Part shown: positions 22,344-33,684 of the stretch, piece by piece
Layout: every line of letters starts with the position of its first letter
Position numbering within the stretch: position 1 is the stretch's first letter
NCBI GenBank assembly: GCA_024195585.1
Contig: SWBL01000205.1
Coordinates: 27,675 to 91,674 of the forward strand
Direction of reading: 5' to 3'
Origin: Aureobasidium sp. EXF-3400
Lineage: Eukaryota > Ascomycota > Dothideomycetes > Dothideales > Saccotheciaceae
DNA length: 64,000 bases
Notes under the pieces: model-generated
What the model was told of the DNA's origin: nothing
The model's database searches: none
What the model saw: the letters and a program-made list of their open reading frames with translations, nothing else
Program-made: the position numbers and the translations under genes

Positions 22344-23300
22344 ATGACTGATTCCTCAACCACAATCATGAGTGCCGGAAAGTGTGAAGTTTGCCTCGAG
22401 GAGAAGCCCAAGCTCGTCACCTGTGGTCGCTGCGGCAATCGCAAGTACTGCGGTAGGCATCCTTGAACGACCACGTCGCCAGATGGCCAAGCTGACCCTA
22501 CTCCAGGTGTTGCTTGTCAAAGAAAGGACTGGCCCACCCACAAGCACTCATGCCAGCCCAAGAAACAACCCTCTTGGATCCTCAAGATCACTATTCCTGA
22601 TTCCAGGGACCCTCAGATCTGGCGCACCCTGGTCTGCCCTGACGGCGCAACCTTCCAGGAGTTGCATTACGCCATCCAGATCGCTTTCGGCTGGGCAGCG
22701 GCACACAGCTATGACTTTGTTGCCCGCGATCCTACCGCCGACGAGCGTCCTGTCGAGGACATCATGGCTCTGATGCAGCGTCGCATGGCTCAAGACAAGG
22801 GTGAGCAGAGGGATTTCGGACCTCGCCAGAACTTCATTCGCATCGTCAATCCAAACGACAATAGAATGATTGACTCATTGCACTCTTACGACCGCAAGCA
22901 TTCTCAAACTCCAGAGAAGAAGGCGGACAAAGTCTACGTCGGCGAGCAATTAAGCAAGAAGGAGTGGAAGAATGCAGAGTGGGAATACATGTATGATTTC
23001 GGCGATAACTGGGGTCACGAGATCGAAATCATTGGACGTGGTAACGTTGATGACACTTTCAAGTGCACTGATGGTAATGGTCATGGTATTGCTGAGGATG
23101 CTGGAAGCATGCCTGGCTGGGAAGAGCTGAAGAATGCTTATAGAGCTACAAACCCAACCGATGAACAGAAGGAGCGCATGCGCTGGTTCCAGAGCAGTGC
23201 GTCCAACTTTGATCCCGAGGGTTTGAAAGGAAGAGAAAGCTATGTCGATCTGAGCGTCATCAATGCTCTGCTCCGCAGCAGTATGGACTGCATGGACTAG
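22344..23300 (+). CDS. MYND zinc-finger protein with plasmid pRiA4b ORF-3-like domain
   Basis: Exons 22344-22452 and 22507-23300 (54-nt intron) give 300 aa; a second in-frame Met at 22368 would shorten it by 8. Residues 14-52 form a complete MYND finger (Cys14, 17, 27, 30, 36, 40, His48, Cys52), with the intron inside the finger. From residue 60 the protein matches the pRiA4b ORF-3-like fold (ILKITIPDSRDPQIWRTLVC, FQELHYAIQIAFGWAAAHSY, and the later YMYDFGDNWGHEIEI). MYND fingers bind proline-rich peptides. The ORF-3-like domain has no established biochemical role that I know of. The pairing occurs in ascomycete proteins. Confidence 0.88.
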
Positions 23301-24251
23301 TCCCTGTGACCGAGTCTCTCTCTTTGGCCTAGTTGGATTTAGTAGAATGCTCTTTGCATTTCTATGGGTGTGTACCGACCTTCTTTGGAATCTGGGATAT
23401 GATGAGTTTGGTTCATCTCGTTTCTCGTGCTGTATGCAAGTGCTTCTGTGAAACCACACAATATCAGATCGTACCATTGAGGTCTACTGTGAGAGCCTTT
23501 GCCGCACCTCTTGCGCAACGCTCTCCTTGCAAGATGACAGAATAAGTGCTACTTACTGGCTTACTACAGTTACTTATCTCTATGCCACGGTATGGTGGAG
23601 GAGCGGCATCAGGAGAACGAGGAGCGACGAAGAGCGGGTCTGGTGGGGTTGCGAGGGCGAGCAGGTTGCTCGATGGTCTCGCGCCCGCCGAAGCAAGAGC
23701 AGAACAGCACCTTGATTTGATGCCACGTCTTGTTGTTGTGGTGGTCGTGCAAGGCGGTGATGTGGGAACAAGGAGAGAACGACAAGGAGCCAGTGTTATG
23801 CTGTCTCTCATGTACGATGAACGAACCTGAGTGACGGTCGACGAAGTAGCCCCTGTTTGATAGTGTGTCGGCGGTCATCATCATCATCAATGACCATCTC
23901 ACGTGCTATAGCGAGGTGAAAGTGTTGTCGGACAGTACGATCGATTACTCGACAATTTTGGTGTGTGAGATGCCCTTTGACGACCTCAACTCCAGATCCT
24001 AGATGAGAGTGAAAGCAGGCACAGCCGACCTCGACGTCGACGATCCGTACTCCTGGGTATAAAGGGGCTGCAGACTCATTCAGAAGGACTGCTTCCCTCT
24101 CTTCTCCTAAACAACAAACCAACTACCTCATCCCCTATCCGCATCCACATCAACAAGAACACTGACTACCACCACCATCAAGCACCAATGTATGTCTGCT
24201 GTCTACCAAGTATCCTCCCATGTCTCCTTACTCACAGACCTGCACAGCACA
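23301..24251. other. Spacer, promoter and 5' leader of the 104-aa gene
   Basis: 950 bases. The last part holds a TATA box at 24058-24064 and a likely 5'-leader intron (24190-24237, GTATGT..CACAG). The open frames around 23464-23830 are mutually overlapping and unsupported. Confidence 0.45.
24058..24064 (+). promoter_or_regulatory. TATA box of the 104-aa protein gene
   Basis: TATAAAG is followed by a C/T-rich and A-rich leader, about 190 bases upstream of the chosen ATG (24252), including a leader intron of about 48 bases. The spacing suits a transcription start near 24090-24110. Confidence 0.45.
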
Positions 24252-24566
24252 ATGATCTCCTCTCTCGCCAAGACTCGCATCGACAACCTCATCGATGAGG
24301 TCTTCAACGCCGCCCACGAGCGCGCTCACGGCGTCGCAGCCACGATCTGGCAGAGCCTTGTCGAGGATGATTTCGGTGCCGGCGGTCAGGCCATTCGTGC
24401 TGAGATCGCCTCCGAGGTCAGTGACAGAGTCGCTGCTCAGGGCGAGGGCATGCTCAACAACAACCGTGAAATCAAGAGCCGCATCACCGAGGTTCTCATG
24501 ACCAAGATCAACGACAAGGTGGAGGAAGGTCTCGGCATGCCTCTTCGCGCCTGGGCCTCTCGCTGA
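24252..24566 (+). CDS. Small helical protein (104 aa), unknown function
   Basis: From the ATG at 24252 the product is MISSLAKTRIDNLIDEVFNA... to the ending MPLRAWASR: mostly amphipathic helix, acidic, no Cys, no signal peptide. The frame is open upstream to 24192, but a GTATGT donor at 24190 and a CACAG acceptor at 24237 indicate that this stretch is a 5'-leader intron, so the downstream Met is preferred. The strong TATA box and compact architecture suggest a well-expressed gene. I do not recognise a family; a wholly alpha-helical small soluble protein is all that can be said. Confidence 0.6.
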   Translation: MISSLAKTRIDNLIDEVFNAAHERAHGVAATIWQSLVEDDFGAGGQAIRAEIASEVSDRVAAQGEGMLNNNREIKSRITEVLMTKINDKVEEGLGMPLRAWASR

Positions 24567-25957
24567 GGGTAGGATGGAAATTACGAATTGTTTTCAACAC
24601 GAACAGGACCTGAGAGACATGGACAGAACCCTCTCCTCGACGGCCACTTGACCCCTCCAGCGACTGATCAACCGCCTGTCTCCTACTTAATTGGGCACCT
24701 AGCTTTACCTCAGTCATAGTCTATCATCAAACACAATGACAAAGCTTCCTGCCCAACCTTGAATCAACTCAAAATACTTTTATTGCTGAAGTGCCCGGTC
24801 TTCGTATGTGATTAGACCAGAGCTGTAGATCGTTTCGTCGCTCGATGTATCCTAGAATGTAAAGCCATCAAAAGGCACAATTTGTTCGTCAATCAGGCTC
24901 CACACGCAGGGAGAGCATGTTCAACGAGATGGCCTTTTCATGGGAAGTCATGTCAAGCAAGAAATCGAGCAGAGGATAGGTCTTCTGGTCAGTGCAGTCT
25001 CCAACAGGTTTGTCAACCGGTTTTAACGATCAGATATACGATAGGGCTGTTAAACGGCTACGAAGTCAAGTTTCGAAGCCAGTAGATGTTGTTGAATGCG
25101 ATCCGGTCGTCTCCGCCTCCATTTTCTCGATCTCCTCGCTCTCCACAGCAAATGACTGGCGTTTCTTCGGCCCTCCATGTGTTCGGAAAGCGACAGCGCG
25201 CAGTGTCGGCAACTAGCCGCTCGGCTCGATATGAAGTCCCCCGGTGTTGAGGGTGTTGGCCGCGGAGAGCGTGGAGAGAGGCTGTCAACCGAAAGCCTTG
25301 TCTCTCGGTCATTCTGCGAAGCTCGTTGCAGCACGTCTTCTGCAGGAATATTCTACAAGGGCAGCGAGCAATATAAACGCATTAGCTAATCAGAGAGCGG
25401 ACGGGCAAGCGAAATATCTTGATATTTTGGTGAGCCGCTGGAAAGCACAGGTGTTGGTTGAGAAATGCAAGTGTCAAAACAGCGTTAGCTTCGGTGCGGG
25501 ATAGGACAATGACGTTGGCGGCTTTTTGTGGACAGTAGGAGCTATCGAGTCCCGCATGCAAAAGTAGGCAAGAGTAAGAGGTCGATGGTCGATCGCCGAG
25601 ATCATCAGGTACGAGTACCGAGTAGCACCTACAGCAAACTTCTGCCACGCGCCTGCACTTTCTTCCTTTGCATCCATACCGGCCCCTCGTTGCTCCTGCC
25701 TCTTCATTGCTAGACTCGACACAGTCAACAATCGGCTTGCTTGCTGTCACTTAGCCTTAATTCATCCCTTCCTATCACCACTTTCGCTGCTTGCTCGAGT
25801 CTCGACACTCACCAGCTCACATCCATCATCTTGCATTCATCCCCTTAGCTGTTCACTAGCATCATCTATCGCCCGCCTCCCATCATCCAACATTCAGTCG
25901 AAGACTGCCTGCGCAGCCACTATCGCTTTGCTCATCACCTCCTAATTAGCCGCATCA
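24567..25957. other. Long 5' region of the debranching enzyme gene
   Basis: 1.4 kb without a supported gene. The last 250 bases are pyrimidine-rich (CATCATC and TCACC words) as in fungal 5' leaders. Small open frames on both strands overlap and lack domains. Confidence 0.5.
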
Positions 25958-28900
25958 ATGGCTCCAACTCTACAACAGACGCAGGCCATCTACCTTCTAC
26001 CTCTCAGAGATGACGGCTCGCCCGACGTAGCTGGCGAGTACATCTACCTGCCACCGCCCAGCGATCCTGCCTACAAGATCCGCTTTGTCATCGAGGGCAC
26101 CAGCTCCATTTGCCGAGAAGGCAGCCTCTGGGTGAACATCCCGCCCAAGGGCCAGAAGTTTGTGCGCAAGAACTACACCGAGTACAAGTAAGCGTGCCTT
26201 TACACTCTTGATGATGACTATCACTAACCTCCCACTCCTACAGGTTGACTCCAGACTTCAACCGCAACATTGAGATTGATATCGAGATCCCCCACGCCGG
26301 TCCTTTCTCCTACTACATCACCTACACTCCTCTGCCCAAGCTCACAATTGGCAAGAGCGATGTCCCTGAGGCTACACAGACAAAGGTCTGGTACCTTGAT
26401 GTTAGCCCACGCTTGTCTGTGCAGGAGTCGACTTTGCCGCTCAAGAGTCTGTCTATCATCTCATGTCTGTCCAAGTTCATGGGCGACTTCTCCAGCGATT
26501 GGGACAAGCACTTGCACGGCATGAGCGAGAGAGGTTACAACATGGTCCACTTTACTCCGCTTATGATGCGTGGTGATTCAAACTCTCCTTACAGTCTCTA
26601 CGATCAGCTCACCTTCGACAAGCAGATCTTTGCTAATGGAGAGAAGGACATCGAGGCGTTGACCGCCAAGATGGAGAAGAACTACGGTCTTCTGTCCCTG
26701 ACTGATGTCGTCTGGAACCACACGGCCAACAACAGCAAGTGGTTGGAAGAGCATCCCGAAGCTGGTTACAACATGAAGACTGCTCCTTGGTTACAAGCCG
26801 CTTACGAACTGGATACCCAGCTTCTCAAGTATAGCTCCGAGCTCGAGAAGCGTGGCCTTCCTACTCAGATCAACAACGAACAAGACCTCGTTCGTATCAT
26901 GGAACCCCTCAAAGTTGAAGTCATCAACGCCATCAAGCTTTGGGAGTTCTACATTATCGATGTCAAGCGCGATGCACAGGCTGCTGTTTCAGCATGGATG
27001 GAGAGCCAGGTCGAGTTCCCTGAAAAGACTCCCGACCTCGTTGGCGTTGATAGCTGGTCTTCAAAGCAAAAGACCGAGTGGCTCCAGCAGTATGCTCTGT
27101 CCGGCACTGACCACCTTGGTGAGAGATTCCGTCGCAAGATCAACCCTCAACATGCTGCCGCGTTCCTCCAATCACTGTTCGGCAAGTACGACACCAAGAC
27201 CGGCAGTACCAGAGACGAGCGCAGCGCCATGGGTGCCATGACCCACTTCCTAGAGGAGATCAACGCAATCTTCTACGAAGAATTCAACAAAGACAGCACT
27301 GCCATCTTGGAGCAGGTTCATGGCCGCACAAAGTACATGCGCATCGAGGGCGGTCCCATGGTGGGCAAGCCGATCAACAAGGACTACCCATTGGTTGAGT
27401 CATACTTCACTAGACTTCCTGCCAACGAGACGACAAAGAAGCACGAGGCTGGCGAGTTGGCCTTGGCCAACAACGGATGGGTTTGGGCTGCCAACGTGCT
27501 CATCGACAATGCTGGTCCCAATTCGAAGGCTTACCTCCGCAGAGAGCTCATTCCCTGGGGCGATTGCGTGAAGCTGCGCTACGGTGCTAGTCCCGAGGAC
27601 AGTCCTTTCCTGTGGGAATTCATGGCCGAGTACACTCGTCTCATGGCCAAGCACTTCCACGGTTTCCGCATTGACAACTGCCACTCCACTCCCCTTCACC
27701 TTGCCGAGTACATGCTTGACGCTGCAAGAAGTGTTCGACCCAACCTTGTGGTTATGGCTGAGCTTTTCTCCGGCGATGAGAAGATGGACTACGTTTACGT
27801 TGAACGTCTTGGATTGTCTTGCTTGATTCGTGAGGCCATGCAATGCTGGAGCACTGCAGAGGTCAGCAAACTTGTTCACGAGAATTGCGGTCGTCCAATT
27901 GGCAGCTTCGAACTCGATGAGATCTCAGATGCCCAGAAGCGCAACTCTGGCACCGAGCCGGCTCCTTCTGTCAAGGAGGTTGTTCACAAGATTCGCCCTG
28001 CTACCGTTCACGCCCTGCTTATGGACTGCACTCACGACAACGAATTGCCTGCTCAGCGTAGAGACGCCAGAGACACTCTTTCCAACTCTGCGTTGGTTGC
28101 CATGTGCGCCGCCTCCATCGGCAGTGTCTTCGGCTACGATGAGGTCTACCCCCAACTTATTGAGCTTGTGCACGAGACGCGTCCATACAACTCACCTTAC
28201 TCTACCATGTCGAACCTCAAGGTTGGAGAGGGTCCTGGAATTGGACACGTCAAGCGCCTGTTGAACCAGCTTCACACCATTATGGGCAAGGATCACTACG
28301 ATGAAACTCACATTCATCACGAGGGCGAGTACATCACTGTCCACCGTATGCACCCCAAGTCGCGTAAGGGATACTACTTGATCGCCCACACTGCTTTCCC
28401 TGGTTACGGCAATGGCAACGCTGGCTTCCAGCCTGTACACCTTACCGGATCCAAGGCCTCTCTGCTAGGCGCCTGGAACCTCGAAGTCGACCAAAGCCAA
28501 GAGGCCAAACATGCCGCCATCAACGACAAGGTGTTGAGAGGCCTCAAAGCAAGTACAAAGGACATCCGAGGTGTGAAGGTCGACAACCACGGCGACACTG
28601 CCGTCATTACCATCCCATCGAAGTTCCCTCCTGGCAGTATCGCGGTTTTCGAGACCTGGATTCCCAGCGCAGAGCACTCCGAAGGTCTCGACAAGTACGT
28701 CACTTCCGGCGCCAGAGATGCATTCAGAGAATGTGACCTCAACGATTTGAACGCTGTCCTCTACCGTGCCGACGCTGAGGAAAAGGCCACTTCAAACGGC
28801 TCTGATGGCGTCTACAACATCCCTGGCCTGAGCCCGCTGGTCTACTGCGGTCTCCAAGGTTGGTGGAGTATTTTGAGAGATGTCATCAAGGACAACAACC

Positions 28901-30695
28901 TTGGCCACCCCATCTGTGACCACCTGAGACAGGGCCAGTGGGCTCTTGACTTCATTGTCAATCGTCTGGAGAAGCTTGTTTCTCGTGACGGCTACACTCG
29001 TCTTTCTGCTCCTGCCGGATGGCTGAAGGACCGTTTCGAGGCTATTCGCAAACTTCCTAGCTTCCTTTTGCCTCGTTACTTTGCACTTGTCATTCAGACT
29101 GCATACAAGGCCTCCACAGAGCGCGCTATCGAGCAGATGAGCAGCAACATTCGCCAAGGACAACGTTTCCTCAAGAATTTGGCTCTCGTCAGTGTTCAGT
29201 GCGAAGGGTTCATGAAGAACGCTTCTCTTTGGCCCGACAAGCTCGTACCTTCCCTGGCAGCCGGTCTGCCTCACTTTGCTCAAGACTGGGCAAGATGCTG
29301 GGGACGTGACGTCTTCATCTCTCTTCGTGGTCTTTTGCTCGCCACTGGTCGTTTCGAGGATGCAAAGGAGCACATCAAGGCATTTGCTAGTGTTGTCAAG
29401 CACGGTATGATTCCCAACCTGCTCGGCTCTGGCAAGATCCCTAGATACAACTCTCGTGACTCTGTATGGTTCTTCTTGCAGAACATCCAAGACTACTGCA
29501 ATATGGTCCCTAACGGCCACGACATCCTCAAGGAGAAGGTTGCCAGACGCTTCTTGCCTTACGACGACACTTGGTTCTCGTGGGAAGACTCTCGCGCCTA
29601 CTCCCAGACCTCGACGATCGAGGACGTTGTCCAGGAGTGTCTTCAGCGCCACGCTACTGGCATGCACTTCCGTGAAGCCAACGCTGGTCCTAGCATTGAC
29701 GACCAGATGAAGGATGCTGGTTTCAACATTGACATCGAGACCGACTGGAACACTGGTATCATCTTCGGTGGAAACGAGTGGAACTGCGGTACTTGGATGG
29801 ACAAGATGGGCTCTAGCGACCATGCTGGCAACAAGGGTGTCCCTGGCACCTCCCGTGATGGCGCCCCTGTCGAGATCACTGGTCTTCTTTACAGCTGTCT
29901 CAAGTGGGTTGACGGTCTCAACAAGAACAGCCAATTCAAATACTCAGGCGTCAGCATCAAGGGCGACAAGGTCATTACCTTCAAGGAGTGGGCACAAAAG
30001 ATTCGCGACAACTTCGAGCACTGCTACTATGTCCCCACCGACCCTGCTCAGGACTCCAAGTATGATGTCGACAGCAAGGTTGTCAACCGCCGTGGCATCT
30101 ACAAGGACGTTTACAAATGCAACAAGGAGTACCGCGACTATCAACTCCGTCCTAACTTCCCCATCGCAATGACAGTTGCACCTGATCTCTTTGACCCCAA
30201 GCACGCACTTGGAGCTTTGATCGTTGCTGATGAGGCTCTCCTTGGTCCTACTGGCATGGCTACTTTGGATCCCTCGGACATGGAGTACCGTCCCAACTAC
30301 ATCAACAGCGACGACTCGAACGACTTCCACACTTCCAGAGGACGTAACTACCACCAAGGACCTGAATGGGTCTGGCCTCGCGGTTTCTTCTTGCGCGCAC
30401 TGCTGAAGTTTGACTTGATGCGCCGCGAGACAAAGGAGGCCAAGGTCGAGGCTTTCCAGCAGGTCACTACCAGACTGGCAGGCTGCAGACACATGATTCA
30501 CGACTCTCCTTGGGCTGGACTTACTGAGCTCACCAACGAGAAGGGGTCCATGTGCCATGATTCGGTAAGTGATTATTCACATGATGTATAAAAAACATAG
30601 AAGACTAACATGCATTACAGTGCCCCACCCAAGCTTGGTCTGCTAGTTGCCTGATCGACTTGTACCAGGATGCCAGTGAGTACAACGCCTTGTAA
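25958..30695 (+). CDS. Glycogen debranching enzyme (4-alpha-glucanotransferase / amylo-1,6-glucosidase)
   Basis: Exons 25958-26187, 26244-30564 and 30621-30695 encode 1541 aa, about the length of yeast Gdb1. The bifunctional enzyme moves maltotriosyl units from glycogen branches (GH13-type transferase, N-terminal half) and hydrolyses the remaining alpha-1,6 glucose (GH133 glucosidase, C-terminal half) in the cytosol. The transferase shows the (beta/alpha)8 motifs LTDVVWNHTANNS, GFRIDNCHST (Asp554 probable nucleophile), VMAELFSGDE (Glu583) and LMDCTHDNELP. The glucosidase half shows WARCWGRDVFISLRGLL, IPRYNSRDSVWFFL, GNEWNCGTWMDKMG and the closing CPTQAWSASCLIDL. The last exon is short. Both active sites appear complete. 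Confidence 0.96.
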
Positions 30696-31562
30696 ACTGG
30701 TATACTGGCGGAAGCAAGAGCGTTTGCGCACAGCAGTTGGAACAGTTCAAAAGTTCAAAAGTTTGGAAGAAGGCGTAGAAGGATGGCTGACAAAGCAACG
30801 GCGGCGGTCACCTAATTGTTTATACTACCGATACCCTAGATACAGCAGATACAGATGAGTATGCTGACGAACTCATGACCTTTGACGGTTTCAAGATTGC
30901 AACGGTGATGCAGTTCCAACAATGGTTGATGTACTGTGCATGTGTGCCCGATAACTGGGTGAGAGGTAATCGAGGGCCCTAGCGCGGGACCCAGCCCATA
31001 CGACCGGTACTCGGACATGGTGCATGTGGTGGTGATAGAGCCGTTGGACTTGGTTTACAAGTGTGAGCTTGTGGAAGAGCACATCAAGCTCTGAGCTTGC
31101 AGGGCTCCCAAAAGCTTGCGAGATGACGATTTGCACGATGCGACCAGGAACGCGACAAGATCAGAGAGCAAAAAGCAACGAGACGTCTCGGAAAAAGATC
31201 AGCGTCAGACAATCGACACGCGTCACTTGCGACCATTCACGCGGCATTGAATCTGTAACACGAGAAGCGGGATGAGGATTGTCAGACACGCAAGGTTTGT
31301 GAGAGTTGGTCGCATCCGACAGGTGGGTACGTCTTATTCGGATAGACGGACCGAACCGAAGATCTCCGTGCACTTCGAGCTTCGTTCTCTTGCCAAGAAA
31401 CTGACATTGGTCGACTTGTGCAAGTGAAGCTGCGCTGCCATCATCGTCAATCCGGCATTAATCGAGCAATTCAACTAACGACACCACTTTCTCCACAAAC
31501 GAACATACGCACAAGAAGATTATTAGAAGAAGCAACGGAAGAGCAACAACCACACAAACACA
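30696..31562. other. Spacer before LSm6
   Basis: 870 bases. No gene recognised; it includes the debranching enzyme 3' region and the LSm6 promoter, with an A/C-rich leader from about 31480. Confidence 0.5.
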
Positions 31563-32022
31563 ATGAGCGCATCACCTGTCAACAACAGCTCGAATGGTGC
31601 AGCAGCTCCTACCTCCGTCAACGAAGCGCGCGACCCTTCCGGCTTTCTGAGCGAGATCATCGGCGCACCCGTCACCGTCAAGTTGAACTCTGGAGTCGTC
31701 TACAGAGGTCCGTGATATTGGGCTCTAGCTCGCGCATCTCGCGCAGAAGAGACCGAGACAAAAGAAAGGAATGGCAGAGAGGATACATTTGCTGATCTGG
31801 GAGTGATGGAACAGGTGAATTGCAGTCGGTCGACGGATACATGAACATTGCGCTCGAACAAACAAATGAAATCGTGGACGGCAAGGCCAGAAGGAATTAC
31901 GGAGATGCTTTCGTGAGAGGAAACAACGGTATGCGCCTTGCCCGCTTTGCGCCAGCTTGAAAGAGAATCGAGATACTGATATTTGTGACATCGCAGTCAT
32001 GTACATCTCCGCCGACTCATAG
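31563..32022 (+). CDS. lsm6: U6 snRNA-associated Sm-like protein LSm6
   Basis: Exons 31563-31707, 31815-31928 and 31997-32022 give 94 aa. The Sm fold is clear: Sm1 motif (PSGFLSEIIGAPVTVKLNSG, then VVYRGELQSVDGYMNIALEQ) and Sm2 motif (AFVRGNNVMYISAD). LSm6 is a subunit of the LSm2-8 ring on U6 snRNA in the nucleus and of the LSm1-7 ring in cytoplasmic mRNA decay. The N-terminal 23 residues are a Ser/Ala/Asn-rich extension longer than in yeast. The first intron (107 nt) is the longest of the gene, and the last exon codes eight residues. Confidence 0.95.
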
Positions 32023-32340
32023 AATGGGCCTAGGCTCGATTCGCCGTTCAAACATTAGAGCCCGACGAGTGCGCAGGTTGCTCGGAGCAAGATCGTGTCA
32101 ATACCCTCTATGGAGGTGAAGTGTCATAGGATATCATGGGAGCTCGAGGATGTGACGATCCATCCTGAACCAGCTGAGTTTATTCCGTACTTAAAAGGGC
32201 ACGGCTGGAAAGAGCAGTCAGATAATGACCCTCGAAGCCATGCTCTGGAGATTGAAGTCATGCGGCTTGCGCTTAGTATTTCTTTATCCACACCACGACA
32301 CGAATATCAATACAACTTCCATGCTACCCCTCTGAACTGA

Positions 32341-33684
32341 TCAAGTTCTGCCCGCCAGAGCATCCTTGACCGTCGTCAACAGACTCTCGGCGCCCTTCTG
32401 CGGGATCTTGGTCGTCCATGCTGCAACAGTCATACCGTGCAACTCTACCTCTCCCTTCTCATTTCTCTGCACGTCATCTCCCTTCAACGCCTCCTCAACC
32501 ACCTTCTTCACCTTCTGCCTTTCCTCACCCTCCAACACAGCAATCTGACTCAACGTGCTAAGTCTATCCCAAAGCGCCTCCTCGGTCAACCAAACACTCC
32601 ACTTCTCTGTATTCTCAGCAAGAGGCAGAGCGAAAAGAGGCTCAGCAGATGAGGTGATTGACAGTGGGTTAGAGGACAGCTGTGAATCAAAGACTGAACG
32701 CCATTTCTCGTGACGGAAACGAGGCTGGTTGTCGTCGAAGGAGAGGATCATGTCCTGGAGCTTTTGCTCCCAGGTGGTGGTTGCGGCGTGAGATTTTGGT
32801 GCATTGTCTATAAAGTTTTAGAGTTTTGTTCAAGATGTATGAGGTCTGGATGTGGCGGCAGAGACTGCAGCGATCTGTCACAAAAGCTTTCCTGAAGCAA
32901 GGGTGCTTCGGACAAATAGTGATCACATGCAAGCAAGATGGTGCACATTTTCAAGGAAGCGGCTAGTATGATGTGCATGGTGGAGGCGGCTTGAGGAGCT
33001 TTCACACTTACAGTCTTCAATGTTCCAAATCACGCCAAAGGCGCCATGAGGCTGTAACACACGATTGATCTCTTCCAGGGATTCGAGGTTGGCGAACCAG
33101 TGGAATGCCTAACGGGATGGTGAATGTCACTGTCAGCCTACCTATCAAAGTAGTGTCTCATGACTTTGCTCTGGGAATGAAAGTTTAAAAGGCATGTCAT
33201 TGACCTAAACCATTTAAGGTTCTTCTTAATGGAGACGGTGGGGATTGACATCGGGAACCGGAAGAGGAAATGGAAGGCTGGATAAATGCGAAAAGCAGAC
33301 GGAAAGGGTCGAGCAATGTCCTACCTGGGCAGCTATAACGGCATCGACACTCTCATCCTTCAAAGACTTCATGTCGGTAGAAAGACCATCTTGGACGCTG
33401 ACGCCTGGGAGGTGCTTGTCTTCCAACACCTTGCGCATGTCGGCGTGCGGTTCAATGGCGATGACCTTGTACCCCTCATCCCTGGCGGCCAAGAGCTCAG
33501 TGAACTTGCCGGTGCCCGCCGCAAGATCCACCACTGTGGCTTAGGTGTCGGCGACGCGTACGCCGTCGAGCAGGACAGAAACGCTGTGGGCGGGGAACGA
33601 AGGGCGATGCTTGTCATACAGGGCGGCATTGCTGAAGCCGTTCTGCGCTGAGGGGTTGAGACGGCCAGAGGGAGTGGACGTCAT
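32341..33684 (-). CDS. Class I SAM-dependent methyltransferase with an in-frame stop (possible pseudogene)
   Basis: Exons on the minus strand are 33325-33684, 33012-33108 and 32341-32807, summing to 308 codons. The product begins with a family-typical QNGFSNAALYDKHRPSFP segment. SAM-binding motif I (VVDLAAGTGKFTELLAARDE), the acidic loop (AIEPHADMRKVLED), SVDAVIAAQAFHWFANLESL and VIWNIEDYNAP identify a Methyltransf_11-type enzyme close to fungal UbiE/COQ5-like proteins of unknown substrate. A TAA at 33541-33543 lies in frame between the N-terminal segment and motif I, and no reasonable intron removes it without deleting conserved sequence. Everything downstream is intact. The two introns (204 and 216 nt) are long for this window. 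Confidence 0.8.

Noticed and set aside
28792..29934. 380-codon open frame on the - strand
   Set aside because: Antisense shadow of the glycogen debranching enzyme; no domain.
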